Of a DNA stretch of 33,047 nt, positions 14,396-20,965 are shown one piece after another. The translations under genes and the position numbers were made by a program. The DNA comes from a virus. Position 1 is the stretch's first letter, and every line of letters begins with the position of its first letter. The notes beneath the pieces are model-generated. The model saw only the letters and a program-made list of their open reading frames with translations, was not told the DNA's origin and ran no database searches. The stretch covers positions 1 through 33,047 of the IMG/VR virus record IMGVR_UViG_3300044729_000326, one strand, 5' to 3'.

Positions 14396-14794
14396 TTATA
14401 TGCTCCAATAAAAAAGCACGGCGGAGCGATCAACATAACTAATTCCGTCAGTTGTCTTGACCGCAATATCTCGACCTATACAAATTCCAAGAGCATCAAT
14501 ATCGTTATGCTTGATTAAGGCAACGTCACCGCGCATTGGCCGACCTTCTGTTTTATGAGGGCCGATAAATGTATCGACTGCCGCAGCGATTCCGCCCGAC
14601 TGCGCGATGTAAGCCTGTGCGGTAGGCTCGTCATAGTAACGAGACGCAAGACTAGTGGCGTGTCCCGTGTCGCAGATCACATCAACTGCACGCGCCACGA
14701 ACAAGCAGCAGTCATTGTCGCCCCACGAAAACCTACTGCTGGCATTGGCCGCAATATGCTCGTGCAGTTTGCTTGCCCAGTCATGCCTACGCAT
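14396..14794 (-). CDS. DUF6950 / NlpC-P60-like tail assembly protein
   Basis: The 132-residue protein has FSWGDNDCCLFVARAVD near the start and MRGDVALI later, with a final aromatic SAVLFYWSI. This is the pattern of the DUF6950 family, a small NlpC/P60-like fold with a Cys at the peptidase position. Such proteins sit just before the tail tip gene and act in tail assembly or local cell-wall opening. ATG 14794 overlaps the preceding stop (TGATG), which rules out the longer frame to 14875. Confidence 0.8.
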   Translation of the reverse strand: MRRHDWASKLHEHIAANASSRFSWGDNDCCLFVARAVDVICDTGHATSLASRYYDEPTAQAYIAQSGGIAAAVDTFIGPHKTEGRPMRGDVALIKHNDIDALGICIGRDIAVKTTDGISYVDRSAVLFYWSI

Positions 14795-15417
14795 CAGACT
14801 TTCTTGACCTCTCGCGGTTGAGCAGGATTCGGTTGAATAAGTGCGCCGCCATAGGTTGCATCGCGTGCGCCCCACTTGCCGATAAATCCTTGTATCGCAT
14901 ACATCAGATCGAAGAACCGATCACCGCTATATGCGAGTTGCTGATCCTCATCGGTATACCTAGCAATTCGAGGCTCACGGCGTAAACGATGCTCACAAGT
15001 TAACTCAATAACTGCGCTGCCATTGTTAATCTTGAAGGACATTTGGTTCATTCGCCCTTCCCAGATGGTCTCTGGCGTGGCGATGAGTGCGCCTGTGGTC
15101 TGACTTACAAAGCCGAGATACATGGTCACATCGCGGTTTTGATAGACCTCGGTCATCGTCGGCACAACGAACGTCGAATCAACACCCGACAGCGATAACT
15201 TTATGCCGCGTGCCACGATGTCGATGTTCTCGTCGATGATGTCAACGCCAGCGAATTGCCCCGCGCCAAGGTAAGAATTACCGCCAAACGATAACGTGCC
15301 GGAGCCGTCGTGTACCCGTACCATGCCGGAGGCAAAGTCGAGATCAGCCAGCACGACAACGGTTACGGCTAGTTTGTCGGCCTCTGTCTCGTTAGTGGCA
15401 GAGACAAAACGACTCAT
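14794..15417 (-). CDS. Tail hub protein, DUF2163/gpL-like
   Basis: This 207-residue protein lies between a distal tail protein and the NlpC-like protein, the position of lambda gpL and of DUF2163 hub proteins. It is beta-rich (LADLDFASGMVRVHDGSG, TIWEGRMNQMSF, SAVIELTCEHRLRR). The ending ARYTDEDQQ ... GDRFFDLM is familiar from phage baseplate hub proteins. No C-terminal cysteine cluster is present. Function is assigned by position and fold pattern. Confidence 0.72.
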   Translation of the reverse strand: MSRFVSATNETEADKLAVTVVVLADLDFASGMVRVHDGSGTLSFGGNSYLGAGQFAGVDIIDENIDIVARGIKLSLSGVDSTFVVPTMTEVYQNRDVTMYLGFVSQTTGALIATPETIWEGRMNQMSFKINNGSAVIELTCEHRLRREPRIARYTDEDQQLAYSGDRFFDLMYAIQGFIGKWGARDATYGGALIQPNPAQPREVKKV

Positions 15418-16421
15418 GTGATGTCCTCAACAAAGGACAGCGTGACATCGGAGATGATACCGGGCCGCGTACCCATAGACGTTGACTCATCGGCCACGAT
15501 GAACCGGCCCATTGGCGAGCGAAAGATCACTGGCGCATTGTTGGCCGGAGACGTTCGCAGCGTAGGCTCGAACATCAGAAAGCCATTCCCAGATGAGTCG
15601 GAGTTAAGGTCAGCGGTCATGCGCTTGAGTTCGCCATTGACTTCGAACCAGTCGCCAGCCTTTGCAAGCCCGTTGGTCGATGTCGGCAGGCCGTCGATGA
15701 TAAGCGTGCCGCCTGTCTGCGATGCGCCATTGACCAGCGCACAGCGAGCCGAGGATACCCACGAGAGAAACTGGAAGTCGCCCGCAGCGCGTCCCGAAAT
15801 GTAGTCGTAGAAGGACAGATGCGTGCTCGTGCCAGATGCTGTGAAACTGTCCACATACATTCCGGCCGACGTGCGCGTTGCGCCGTTTAGAACATCTGTC
15901 GCACCTTGCGACGTACCAGCCTCCATCGAGGCTCGAGCGTTGCCCTTACCAGCGGCCAAGAGCATCCGTATCGCGTAAGGAGCACTCGCAACAGTAGTAG
16001 CGGCAGACTGATAAACATAACGGTCGCCAGTAACGCCAGTGCGAGTGAGGCGCAAACCAAGATGGCTATCAGCCGAAAGGACGAGTTCAGCATTGCTGGA
16101 ACTGAATGCATTTGTATTTGTAACTGCTGCATTGTTGGTCAGTAACTCTGGGCAGGAGAAAGAACCGGAGAGGGTATAGGCGGGATCGGTAAGCCACACG
16201 CGATTGGCACGGCCTCGCAGGATAGCGATCAGCGACATCAGTCGTCGTCGCTTCTGATCCGACACGCTGCGAAAGGTCATCCGCACGCCCCAGCGAGTGC
16301 CGGGACGCGACACCGTACGCACTGCGCCAGAAAGCGGCGATGCGAACACTGCCGTACTGTCGAACAGGCTCCACTCTACATCCGACGCAACGAGGTCGGG
16401 CGGCAATACATAGTCTGTCAT
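15414..16421 (-). CDS. Distal tail protein with an apparent inserted domain
   Basis: The first 90 residues (TRWGVRMTFRSVSDQKRRRL, LRGRANRVWLTD) and the last 120 (GLPTSTNGLAKAGDWFEVNG, MGRFIVADESTSMG) match the two halves of a usual 200-residue phage tail protein placed between tape measure and hub. Between them, about residues 90-205 form a Ser/Thr/Ala-rich beta region resembling a jelly-roll carbohydrate-binding domain. Such an insertion on a distal tail protein could bind host polysaccharide. ATGA overlaps on both sides fix the ends. Confidence 0.75.
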   Translation of the reverse strand: MTDYVLPPDLVASDVEWSLFDSTAVFASPLSGAVRTVSRPGTRWGVRMTFRSVSDQKRRRLMSLIAILRGRANRVWLTDPAYTLSGSFSCPELLTNNAAVTNTNAFSSSNAELVLSADSHLGLRLTRTGVTGDRYVYQSAATTVASAPYAIRMLLAAGKGNARASMEAGTSQGATDVLNGATRTSAGMYVDSFTASGTSTHLSFYDYISGRAAGDFQFLSWVSSARCALVNGASQTGGTLIIDGLPTSTNGLAKAGDWFEVNGELKRMTADLNSDSSGNGFLMFEPTLRTSPANNAPVIFRSPMGRFIVADESTSMGTRPGIISDVTLSFVEDIT

Positions 16422-17668
16422 CGGCCTATCCCATAGCGTCTGTCGAGTTCGTCGAATATGCGCCGGTTATTCTCCGCGAGGATACCCGGCAGCGCATCTT
16501 GTAGATCAGCACTCGCACCGCGAGCGTCGATATTGTAAACCGGCGAGACGGTGACGCCGCCCATTTTGTTATTGGGCACGATGTTGCCAGAGGTGCCAGG
16601 CACGAACATCTCCGGCCCGCGCTCGCCGACCAGATACGGGGTGCCAGCAGAGACCGAGCCGCCCATTGCGCGTGGAATGAGCGCACCGGCCAAGGCTCCA
16701 AGGAATCCGCCTTTACCAACGAACCCGCCGAACAGCGATTGCAAGATGGTCGCTGCTGCGGCCTCTGCAATCATGCGGCGAATCACGTTTAGGAAGCCGG
16801 AGAGCATACCCTTCAGTCCGTTCTTAAACGGATCAAAAAGGAAGTCCGCAAAACTCGACTGGATGCTTTCGGCTGCTGCCTTGGCAAACTCTTGCATTTG
16901 GTCGGTTGCTTTTTTGAATTCCTGCACTGGCGTTTTTTTACCAGTGACCTCGACCTCTGGAAGAATTCTCTCTAGAAATTCTGACATTCTCGCTTGAGCA
17001 AGCCCGCGCTCTAGCGGTTGCTTTGCGTTCATTTGCCGATCTATCGCCGCGCTGAACTCTTTGAACTCCATAACCGTTCTTTCGATCTCGGTCATGGTGA
17101 GATCGTTATCGCGTCGCAGACCTTCTAACAACTTGGCAGAAAGGGCAGCCGCCTCTTTGTCTCGCTTGCTTTGTAGTTCCGTCATCTGTTGTCGGAACTT
17201 CCACTCGTTTTCCATTCTATTGAGTGGATCTACTTGTGGCGCACGGCCTCTCCTACCACCTTCGCCTTTACCAAACTGCGAAGGATCTACAGGCTGTGCA
17301 ATCAACCCAAGATCGCGCCCAAGTTTGGTTGTCGCCTTTGCTGCCTCTGCAGCGAACTTCACCACTTCCGTGAAGCCTTTGATTATCGTTGTCGTGAATG
17401 AGTTGGCAGCGGATACTAACGCCGGATCTTTTAGCGCCTTGTTAAAGTCATCAAGTGCGCGTCGTCCTTCTTCTGTCTTCTTTGCGGCTTCGGTAATTTT
17501 ACCGAACGCGCTCACAAGGATCGTCCCGCTCAAAAGGCCGAAGGCAAGATTCACAGCGCGGGCGGTTACTTTTGCCGTCCGCTCCAAGGTTTTCATTCCC
17601 TTGAGTGCGGAGTTGATCGCAACTTGCGTGCGGTCAACCGCTGTGAGGACTACTTGTGCTTGCGCCAT
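16418..17668 (-). CDS. Tape measure protein
   Basis: The 416-residue protein sets tail length. The N-terminal half is helical with a hydrophobic segment (LAFGLLSGTILVSAF). A second hydrophobic stretch (FVGKGGFLGALAGALIP) precedes GTPYLVGERGPEMFVPGTSG, a motif common near the C-terminus of tape measures. It follows the frameshifted tail chaperone, and its ATG has AGGAG 5-6 nt upstream. It is short for a tape measure, which implies a short tail, roughly 60 nm if about 0.15 nm per residue applies. Confidence 0.92.
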   Translation of the reverse strand: MAQAQVVLTAVDRTQVAINSALKGMKTLERTAKVTARAVNLAFGLLSGTILVSAFGKITEAAKKTEEGRRALDDFNKALKDPALVSAANSFTTTIIKGFTEVVKFAAEAAKATTKLGRDLGLIAQPVDPSQFGKGEGGRRGRAPQVDPLNRMENEWKFRQQMTELQSKRDKEAAALSAKLLEGLRRDNDLTMTEIERTVMEFKEFSAAIDRQMNAKQPLERGLAQARMSEFLERILPEVEVTGKKTPVQEFKKATDQMQEFAKAAAESIQSSFADFLFDPFKNGLKGMLSGFLNVIRRMIAEAAAATILQSLFGGFVGKGGFLGALAGALIPRAMGGSVSAGTPYLVGERGPEMFVPGTSGNIVPNNKMGGVTVSPVYNIDARGASADLQDALPGILAENNRRIFDELDRRYGIGR

Positions 17669-17814
17669 GATTTCTCCTGCTCTTCCGCTTCCAACTTACA
17701 GGCCGCGAGAAGATGGTAGAAGTCGCTCTCTGTCATCTCAAAAACTTGCTCGGGGAGGACGTGCAGCCGTAGCGCGAGAGCATAAATCGCTCGGAGATGC
17801 CCGTCCTCTATTAG
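17650..17814 (-). CDS. -1 frame extension of the tail assembly chaperone (T part of G-T)
   Basis: A 54-codon frame without its own well-placed start begins at the slippery site at the end of the chaperone gene and runs 19 nt into the tape measure gene. It reads LIEDGHLRAIYALAL, then HVLPEQVFEMTESDFY and a charged tail ending WRKHK. Fusion by -1 frameshifting would give a 172-residue product. This is the conserved G/GT arrangement of siphophage tail chaperones, in which the T part binds the tape measure. It explains the otherwise empty 142 bp at 17669-17810. Confidence 0.8.
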   Translation of the reverse strand, partial: LIEDGHLRAIYALALRLHVLPEQVFEMTESDFYHLLAACKLEAEEQEKSWRKHK

Positions 17815-18167
17815 TTTTTTTCTGCGTCCTCAATGCTTGGAACTGGGGTGTTCATGGCCGACACGATCTCCGCGATAACCTCGGGATCGTAGTCGTTCAT
17901 CAACTCCATGCGCTCGGCTTTGCTGAACAGACGCTTGCCCTCGATATCCCTAGCGCGAACGATCAGCGTGATCGCCATCGCCTCTAGGTCTAGCACGGTT
18001 TCGTCGCCTTTCTGCTTTGCCAGCATAAAGATTTCACGACGCTCGGCGAGCGTCATGTCCGGCCAGAAAAACACAGTCGTTTTCCAAGCCGATACAGGTA
18101 TCGCAACGAGCGTCTCCGGCTTGCGCCGTTCAGCAAATTGCGATTTCGCCTGTTCTTTCCAGTTCAT
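17811..18167 (-). CDS. Tail assembly chaperone (G part)
   Basis: The 118-residue protein lies between the major tail protein and tape measure genes. It has a beta start (PETLVAIPVSAWKTTVFFWPDM) and a helical rest (MTLAERREIFMLAKQKG). This fits the G-type chaperones that coat the tape measure before tail-tube assembly. Its last codons read GCA-GAA-AAA-AAC-TAA, so the stop follows directly on a slippery heptamer. Most ribosomes should stop here, with a minority reading on into the T extension. Confidence 0.85.
   Translation of the reverse strand: MNWKEQAKSQFAERRKPETLVAIPVSAWKTTVFFWPDMTLAERREIFMLAKQKGDETVLDLEAMAITLIVRARDIEGKRLFSKAERMELMNDYDPEVIAEIVSAMNTPVPSIEDAEKN
17814..17820 (-). promoter_or_regulatory. 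-1 ribosomal frameshift slippery site A AAA AAC
   Basis: In the chaperone reading frame the heptamer is A-AAA-AAC, followed at once by the TAA stop. It fits the X-XXY-YYZ rule, so both tRNAs can re-pair one base back. The -1 frame is open for 54 codons from here to inside the tape measure gene. A downstream stem could form in the GC-rich GGACGGGC... GCACGTCC region. Confidence 0.82.
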
Positions 18168-18181
18168 AAGTCCTCGCTATA

Positions 18182-18574
18182 TCAAGAAGTAACGGCAGAC
18201 AGAGCACCGTTGCCGATGAAGTTAAAGGTGACTTCCGTGATCGCACCGCGCTGCACGTTGCGCGTGATCTCGGTCACGAGAGCGTTTCCGGTGTAGCGCG
18301 TATCGTCGCCAGTTACACCCTCTGGCGCGAGCACGAGCGAAACGTTAGCACCAGGAGCCAGAGCGATCTGGCCAGTGGTGTCCGTCTCGTCCCAGAATGC
18401 CGTCACAGAGCCGTTCCACGAGGTGATCGCGGTCACGTTGTAGGTCTTTGCCGTATCCGAGAGGGTGGTGTCCTCGGCGTACTCCGCCGTCGCGGTGAAC
18501 GAGAAACCCGTCACCTCGGCGACAGTGTTTGCGCCAACCCGAACCACGCCTTCCGAGCCATGATGATTTGCCAT
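18182..18574 (-). CDS. Major tail (tube) protein
   Basis: The 130-residue protein begins MANHHGSEGVVRVGANTVAE. It is rich in beta strands and ends TEVTFNFIGNGALSAV, the usual look of a small siphophage tail tube protein. One of the strongest Shine-Dalgarno sequences in the window (AAGGAG, 18582-18587, 7 nt before ATG) suits a protein made in hundreds of copies. It sits between the tail terminator and the tail chaperone, the normal order. Confidence 0.88.
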   Translation of the reverse strand: MANHHGSEGVVRVGANTVAEVTGFSFTATAEYAEDTTLSDTAKTYNVTAITSWNGSVTAFWDETDTTGQIALAPGANVSLVLAPEGVTGDDTRYTGNALVTEITRNVQRGAITEVTFNFIGNGALSAVTS

Positions 18575-18585
18575 GTTTTATCTCC

Positions 18586-19029
18586 TTACGAAATGATAGT
18601 CCCTGCGTCTGTCTCCGCAGTCCGGTAAGACACACGGAACTGCATTCTCGCCGACCCTATTGGCGCATCGCCGCTAAAGTCTAGCGTCACTTGCGTGTCG
18701 CTTAACACGCAATCCTTTACCACGCCGCCGAGCGTGTTGTCCGCTCCGATGGCGTTCTCGACTGCCTCGCACAATCGGTCGAGGCGGTCGTCTAAATAGT
18801 CAGAGTCTCGCGCCACGCATTCGACGACAAGATTTAATTCTCGCTCGAACTTGCGCGGGTATGTCAGCGTGGTCTGCGGGATAGCCTCGGCATTGGTATA
18901 GACCAGTGCCATTGATACCGTGTCGGCAGGGATCGGATAGACCCGAGACTTTGACACCGTATCGGCGACCGCTGCGGTTTGCAGCACCGAGACCACGGCA
19001 TTGCGTACTTGTGTGCGTGCGTGTGCCAT
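18586..19029 (-). CDS. Tail terminator, minor tail protein U-like
   Basis: This 147-residue protein lies directly before the tail tube gene. It has TQVRNAVVSVLQTA at the start, ERELNLVVECVARDSDYLDDRLDRLCEAVENAI in its middle (split by family features), and a final beta segment (ARMQFRVSYRT). This is the pattern of gpU-like tail terminators, which cap the tail tube before it joins the head. It overlaps the upstream connector by one base (TGATG). Confidence 0.82.
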   Translation of the reverse strand: MAHARTQVRNAVVSVLQTAAVADTVSKSRVYPIPADTVSMALVYTNAEAIPQTTLTYPRKFERELNLVVECVARDSDYLDDRLDRLCEAVENAIGADNTLGGVVKDCVLSDTQVTLDFSGDAPIGSARMQFRVSYRTAETDAGTIIS

Positions 19030-19436
19030 CAGTTGCTCACCTCAAGCAAGATGAAGCCGCCGTTCTCCAGCAGCATATTAGAGCCGTCTTGCAGTAGCAG
19101 ATTGTTAACCGTTGCGATTTCCAACTCGGTCATGTATTCCAGATGCAGCACGGTCATACCCGTGCCGTCTGCGCGAAAGTTCCGAACCGTGTAGTTCCGG
19201 CAGTCGATAATCACGAAATCGCCGACTACCGGCTTGCACGGCAGCGTTGCCGTAGGGATGGTCAAGATCGGCGTGCTGCTTGCGAATTCGACCTCGGAAA
19301 CGTCAACGCCTTGGTAGTTGTTGTCGAATATGCCGACAATCGGAAACCGCGTCTTGCGGTTTTGATACACAGCCGATGTGCCCCAATCCGTCGAGGCCAC
19401 CATCGACAGTCGATCAAATGCGCTCTCAAAACTCAT
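19029..19436 (-). CDS. Head-tail connector paralogue 2, with leucine-rich C-terminal repeat
   Basis: The 135-residue protein is a paralogue of the gene just upstream. Shared words are ESAFDR near the start, GIFDNNYQGVDV, and NFRADGTGMTVL. Its fold class should be the gpFII-like head-tail joining type. Unlike its partner it carries a C-terminal extension (about 108-135) with repeated LLLQDGSN, MLLENGG and ILLEV units, seen in some phage proteins as a small beta repeat. ATGA and TGATG overlaps set both ends. Confidence 0.75.
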   Translation of the reverse strand: MSFESAFDRLSMVASTDWGTSAVYQNRKTRFPIVGIFDNNYQGVDVSEVEFASSTPILTIPTATLPCKPVVGDFVIIDCRNYTVRNFRADGTGMTVLHLEYMTELEIATVNNLLLQDGSNMLLENGGFILLEVSN

Positions 19437-19753
19437 GGCGCAGACAAGCCCGTTGTGATTTCGAGGACGAGCACAGTCATGCCTGTGCCATCTGCTCGGA
19501 AATTGCGGACGTTGTAGACCTCTTCGTTATAGTAAACCTTATCGCCTTGCAGTGGCTCAAAGGGCAGCGCAGAGGTTGGCAGCGTGATCTGCGGCTGATC
19601 GCTAGCGAACTCGGGATCGGCAACGTTCACGCCTTGATAGTCGCTGTCGAATATGCCGCGCATGGTATAGCGCGTGCCTTGGTTCTTGTAGATAAAGGTC
19701 ACCGCCGCATCCGATACAAATGCCGAGCGGTCGAATGCGCTTTCAACTGGCAT
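19433..19753 (-). CDS. Head-tail connector paralogue 1, gpFII-like
   Basis: This 106-residue beta-rich protein lies between the methyltransferase and the second paralogue. It has ESAFDR, RGIFDSDYQGVNVADPEF and VRNFRADGTGMTVL, shared with the downstream copy, and it ends soon after the shared block. Size and position before the tail terminator fit a gpFII-like head completion or connector protein. ATG 19753 lies 11 nt inside the upstream methyltransferase gene. Confidence 0.78.
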   Translation of the reverse strand: MPVESAFDRSAFVSDAAVTFIYKNQGTRYTMRGIFDSDYQGVNVADPEFASDQPQITLPTSALPFEPLQGDKVYYNEEVYNVRNFRADGTGMTVLVLEITTGLSAP

Positions 19754-20288
19754 ACGTCACGCTCCACATTTCGCTGGTTGAGGTCGGCCCGATCAATCGC
19801 ACCGTACCGCTGAAGGTCTCGCTGAATAGCCGATGCCACTCCGGGTATGGTCGCGCCGAAGGGTGTAGGTTCACCCCGTCCCACCATGTAGGGTAATCGG
19901 CTGCAGCAATGATGATTGTCCCACGGCAGACGCGCTCGAGTTCTCGCAGCCCAGGCACGATGTCCGGTTCCAGAATGTGCTCGATTACGTCGATGCAAGT
20001 CACTACGTCGAACGACTTGTCGGCAAAGGGTAGGCTCGTGATGGTGGCGTTTTGCACATTGCCGCCACACAGTTCCGGCACAGCCTCCGTGCCTATAACG
20101 GGATTAAAACCCATTACGGCGGCCTCGCGGATCAACTCACCCCTGCCACAGGATACGTCCAGCAAAGCACCCTTATAGGCTCTCAATGCGGCACGGACGG
20201 GGTGCAGTCTATCGTCGGCCATCGCGTAGTGCGGATAGCGGCTATAGACGTCGCGGTACTTTTCAATCTCCTTTGCGCGGTCGTCCAC
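19743..20288 (-). CDS. Class I SAM-dependent methyltransferase
   Basis: This 181-residue protein has a Rossmann methyltransferase core: motif I LLDVSCGRGE (42-51), an acidic GTEAVPE strand, LPFADKSFDVVTCIDVIEHI (motifs II-IV region) and LRELERVCRGTIIIAAADYP. It resembles small-molecule or glycan methyltransferases (Methyltransf_11) rather than DNA methylases, because no DPPY or SPPY motif is present. GTG 20288 is the best start by length but lacks a good Shine-Dalgarno. It lies in a cassette with an MptE-like protein between the capsid and connector genes. Confidence 0.82.
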   Translation of the reverse strand: MDDRAKEIEKYRDVYSRYPHYAMADDRLHPVRAALRAYKGALLDVSCGRGELIREAAVMGFNPVIGTEAVPELCGGNVQNATITSLPFADKSFDVVTCIDVIEHILEPDIVPGLRELERVCRGTIIIAAADYPTWWDGVNLHPSARPYPEWHRLFSETFSGTVRLIGPTSTSEMWSVTYAS

Positions 20289-20448
20289 GTTTCGGCTGCT
20301 CTGGCTGGAAGAAAGACGGGCGGCTGTACTCGACCGCCATGCCACGGCCCACAAGCCACTTTCCGAAGGTCGGGTCTACTTCGACCACCCGGCCACGTTC
20401 AAGCGTTTGCCCGTTGTAAAGACGGGATCGGATCATCTCGACTTTCAT
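20263..20448 (-). CDS. Small structural-region hypothetical protein (61 aa)
   Basis: The product starts MKVEMIRSRLYNGQTLERG and continues VVEVDPTFGKWLVGRGMA, with a basic end (PKRGRPRKGD). Small proteins of this look, with a KWLVGRG-like helix, are common next to phage capsid genes. ATG 20448 overlaps the upstream stop (ATGA). The C-terminal KRGRPRKG has an AT-hook-like core. The function is unknown. Confidence 0.72.
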   Translation of the reverse strand: MKVEMIRSRLYNGQTLERGRVVEVDPTFGKWLVGRGMAVEYSRPSFFQPEQPKRGRPRKGD

Positions 20449-20963
20449 AATCCTTGAAATACCTGTGTTAAACAGCCAGAAACCACTCGTACTCGTTCGG
20501 GTTCTTTCATGTAGTCCCGAACCTTGATCCATGCTTGCACGTTGGAGATACCTTCCTCGACGCGCAGATCGCCTAACTTGCTGTGCCAGTACCGCCGGTT
20601 GCTCATGTAGTTGTCGCAGCCGCAGATGTATATCTGGTCGAAGCCCATAAATCCAGCGATCCACGTTGCCGTGCCGCCGGAGAATCCGAAGTCGGGACAG
20701 ATGCCCGACCAAATATCGCACGCATCCTTGTGGTGCGAAATCACTGGCGCATGATCTTTCAACAACGGCCAGAGTTCTTTGTCTTGGTAAACAATGTAAT
20801 CAAGAGAGAGCAGGAGAGCGTGCTGATTGACTCCAACCAACACGCCCCCCTGCAATAACAGTGGCTGCACCGCCTTGATGTCTTCCACCAAGGACGGGCC
20901 ACCACCCAGGACAGCGCAACGCTGCCCCCGATGGCGACCCTCCAATGCGGCTAGATCAATCAC
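20445..20963 (-). CDS. MptE-like / DUF115-type nucleotide-binding protein
   Basis: The 172-residue protein contains CAVLGGGPSLVEDI, VGVNQHALLL and DYIVYQDKE, the signature of 6-hydroxymethylpterin diphosphokinase MptE-like proteins. That group is related to DUF115 proteins linked to flagellin glycosylation and to small phage proteins. GTG 20963 starts just after the capsid stop (2-nt gap); the open frame further upstream is a shadow of the capsid gene and is left out. With the methyltransferase it may modify a virion or cell-surface sugar, but the substrate is not visible. Confidence 0.72.
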   Translation of the reverse strand: MIDLAALEGRHRGQRCAVLGGGPSLVEDIKAVQPLLLQGGVLVGVNQHALLLSLDYIVYQDKELWPLLKDHAPVISHHKDACDIWSGICPDFGFSGGTATWIAGFMGFDQIYICGCDNYMSNRRYWHSKLGDLRVEEGISNVQAWIKVRDYMKEPERVRVVSGCLTQVFQGL

Positions 20964-20965
20964 TC

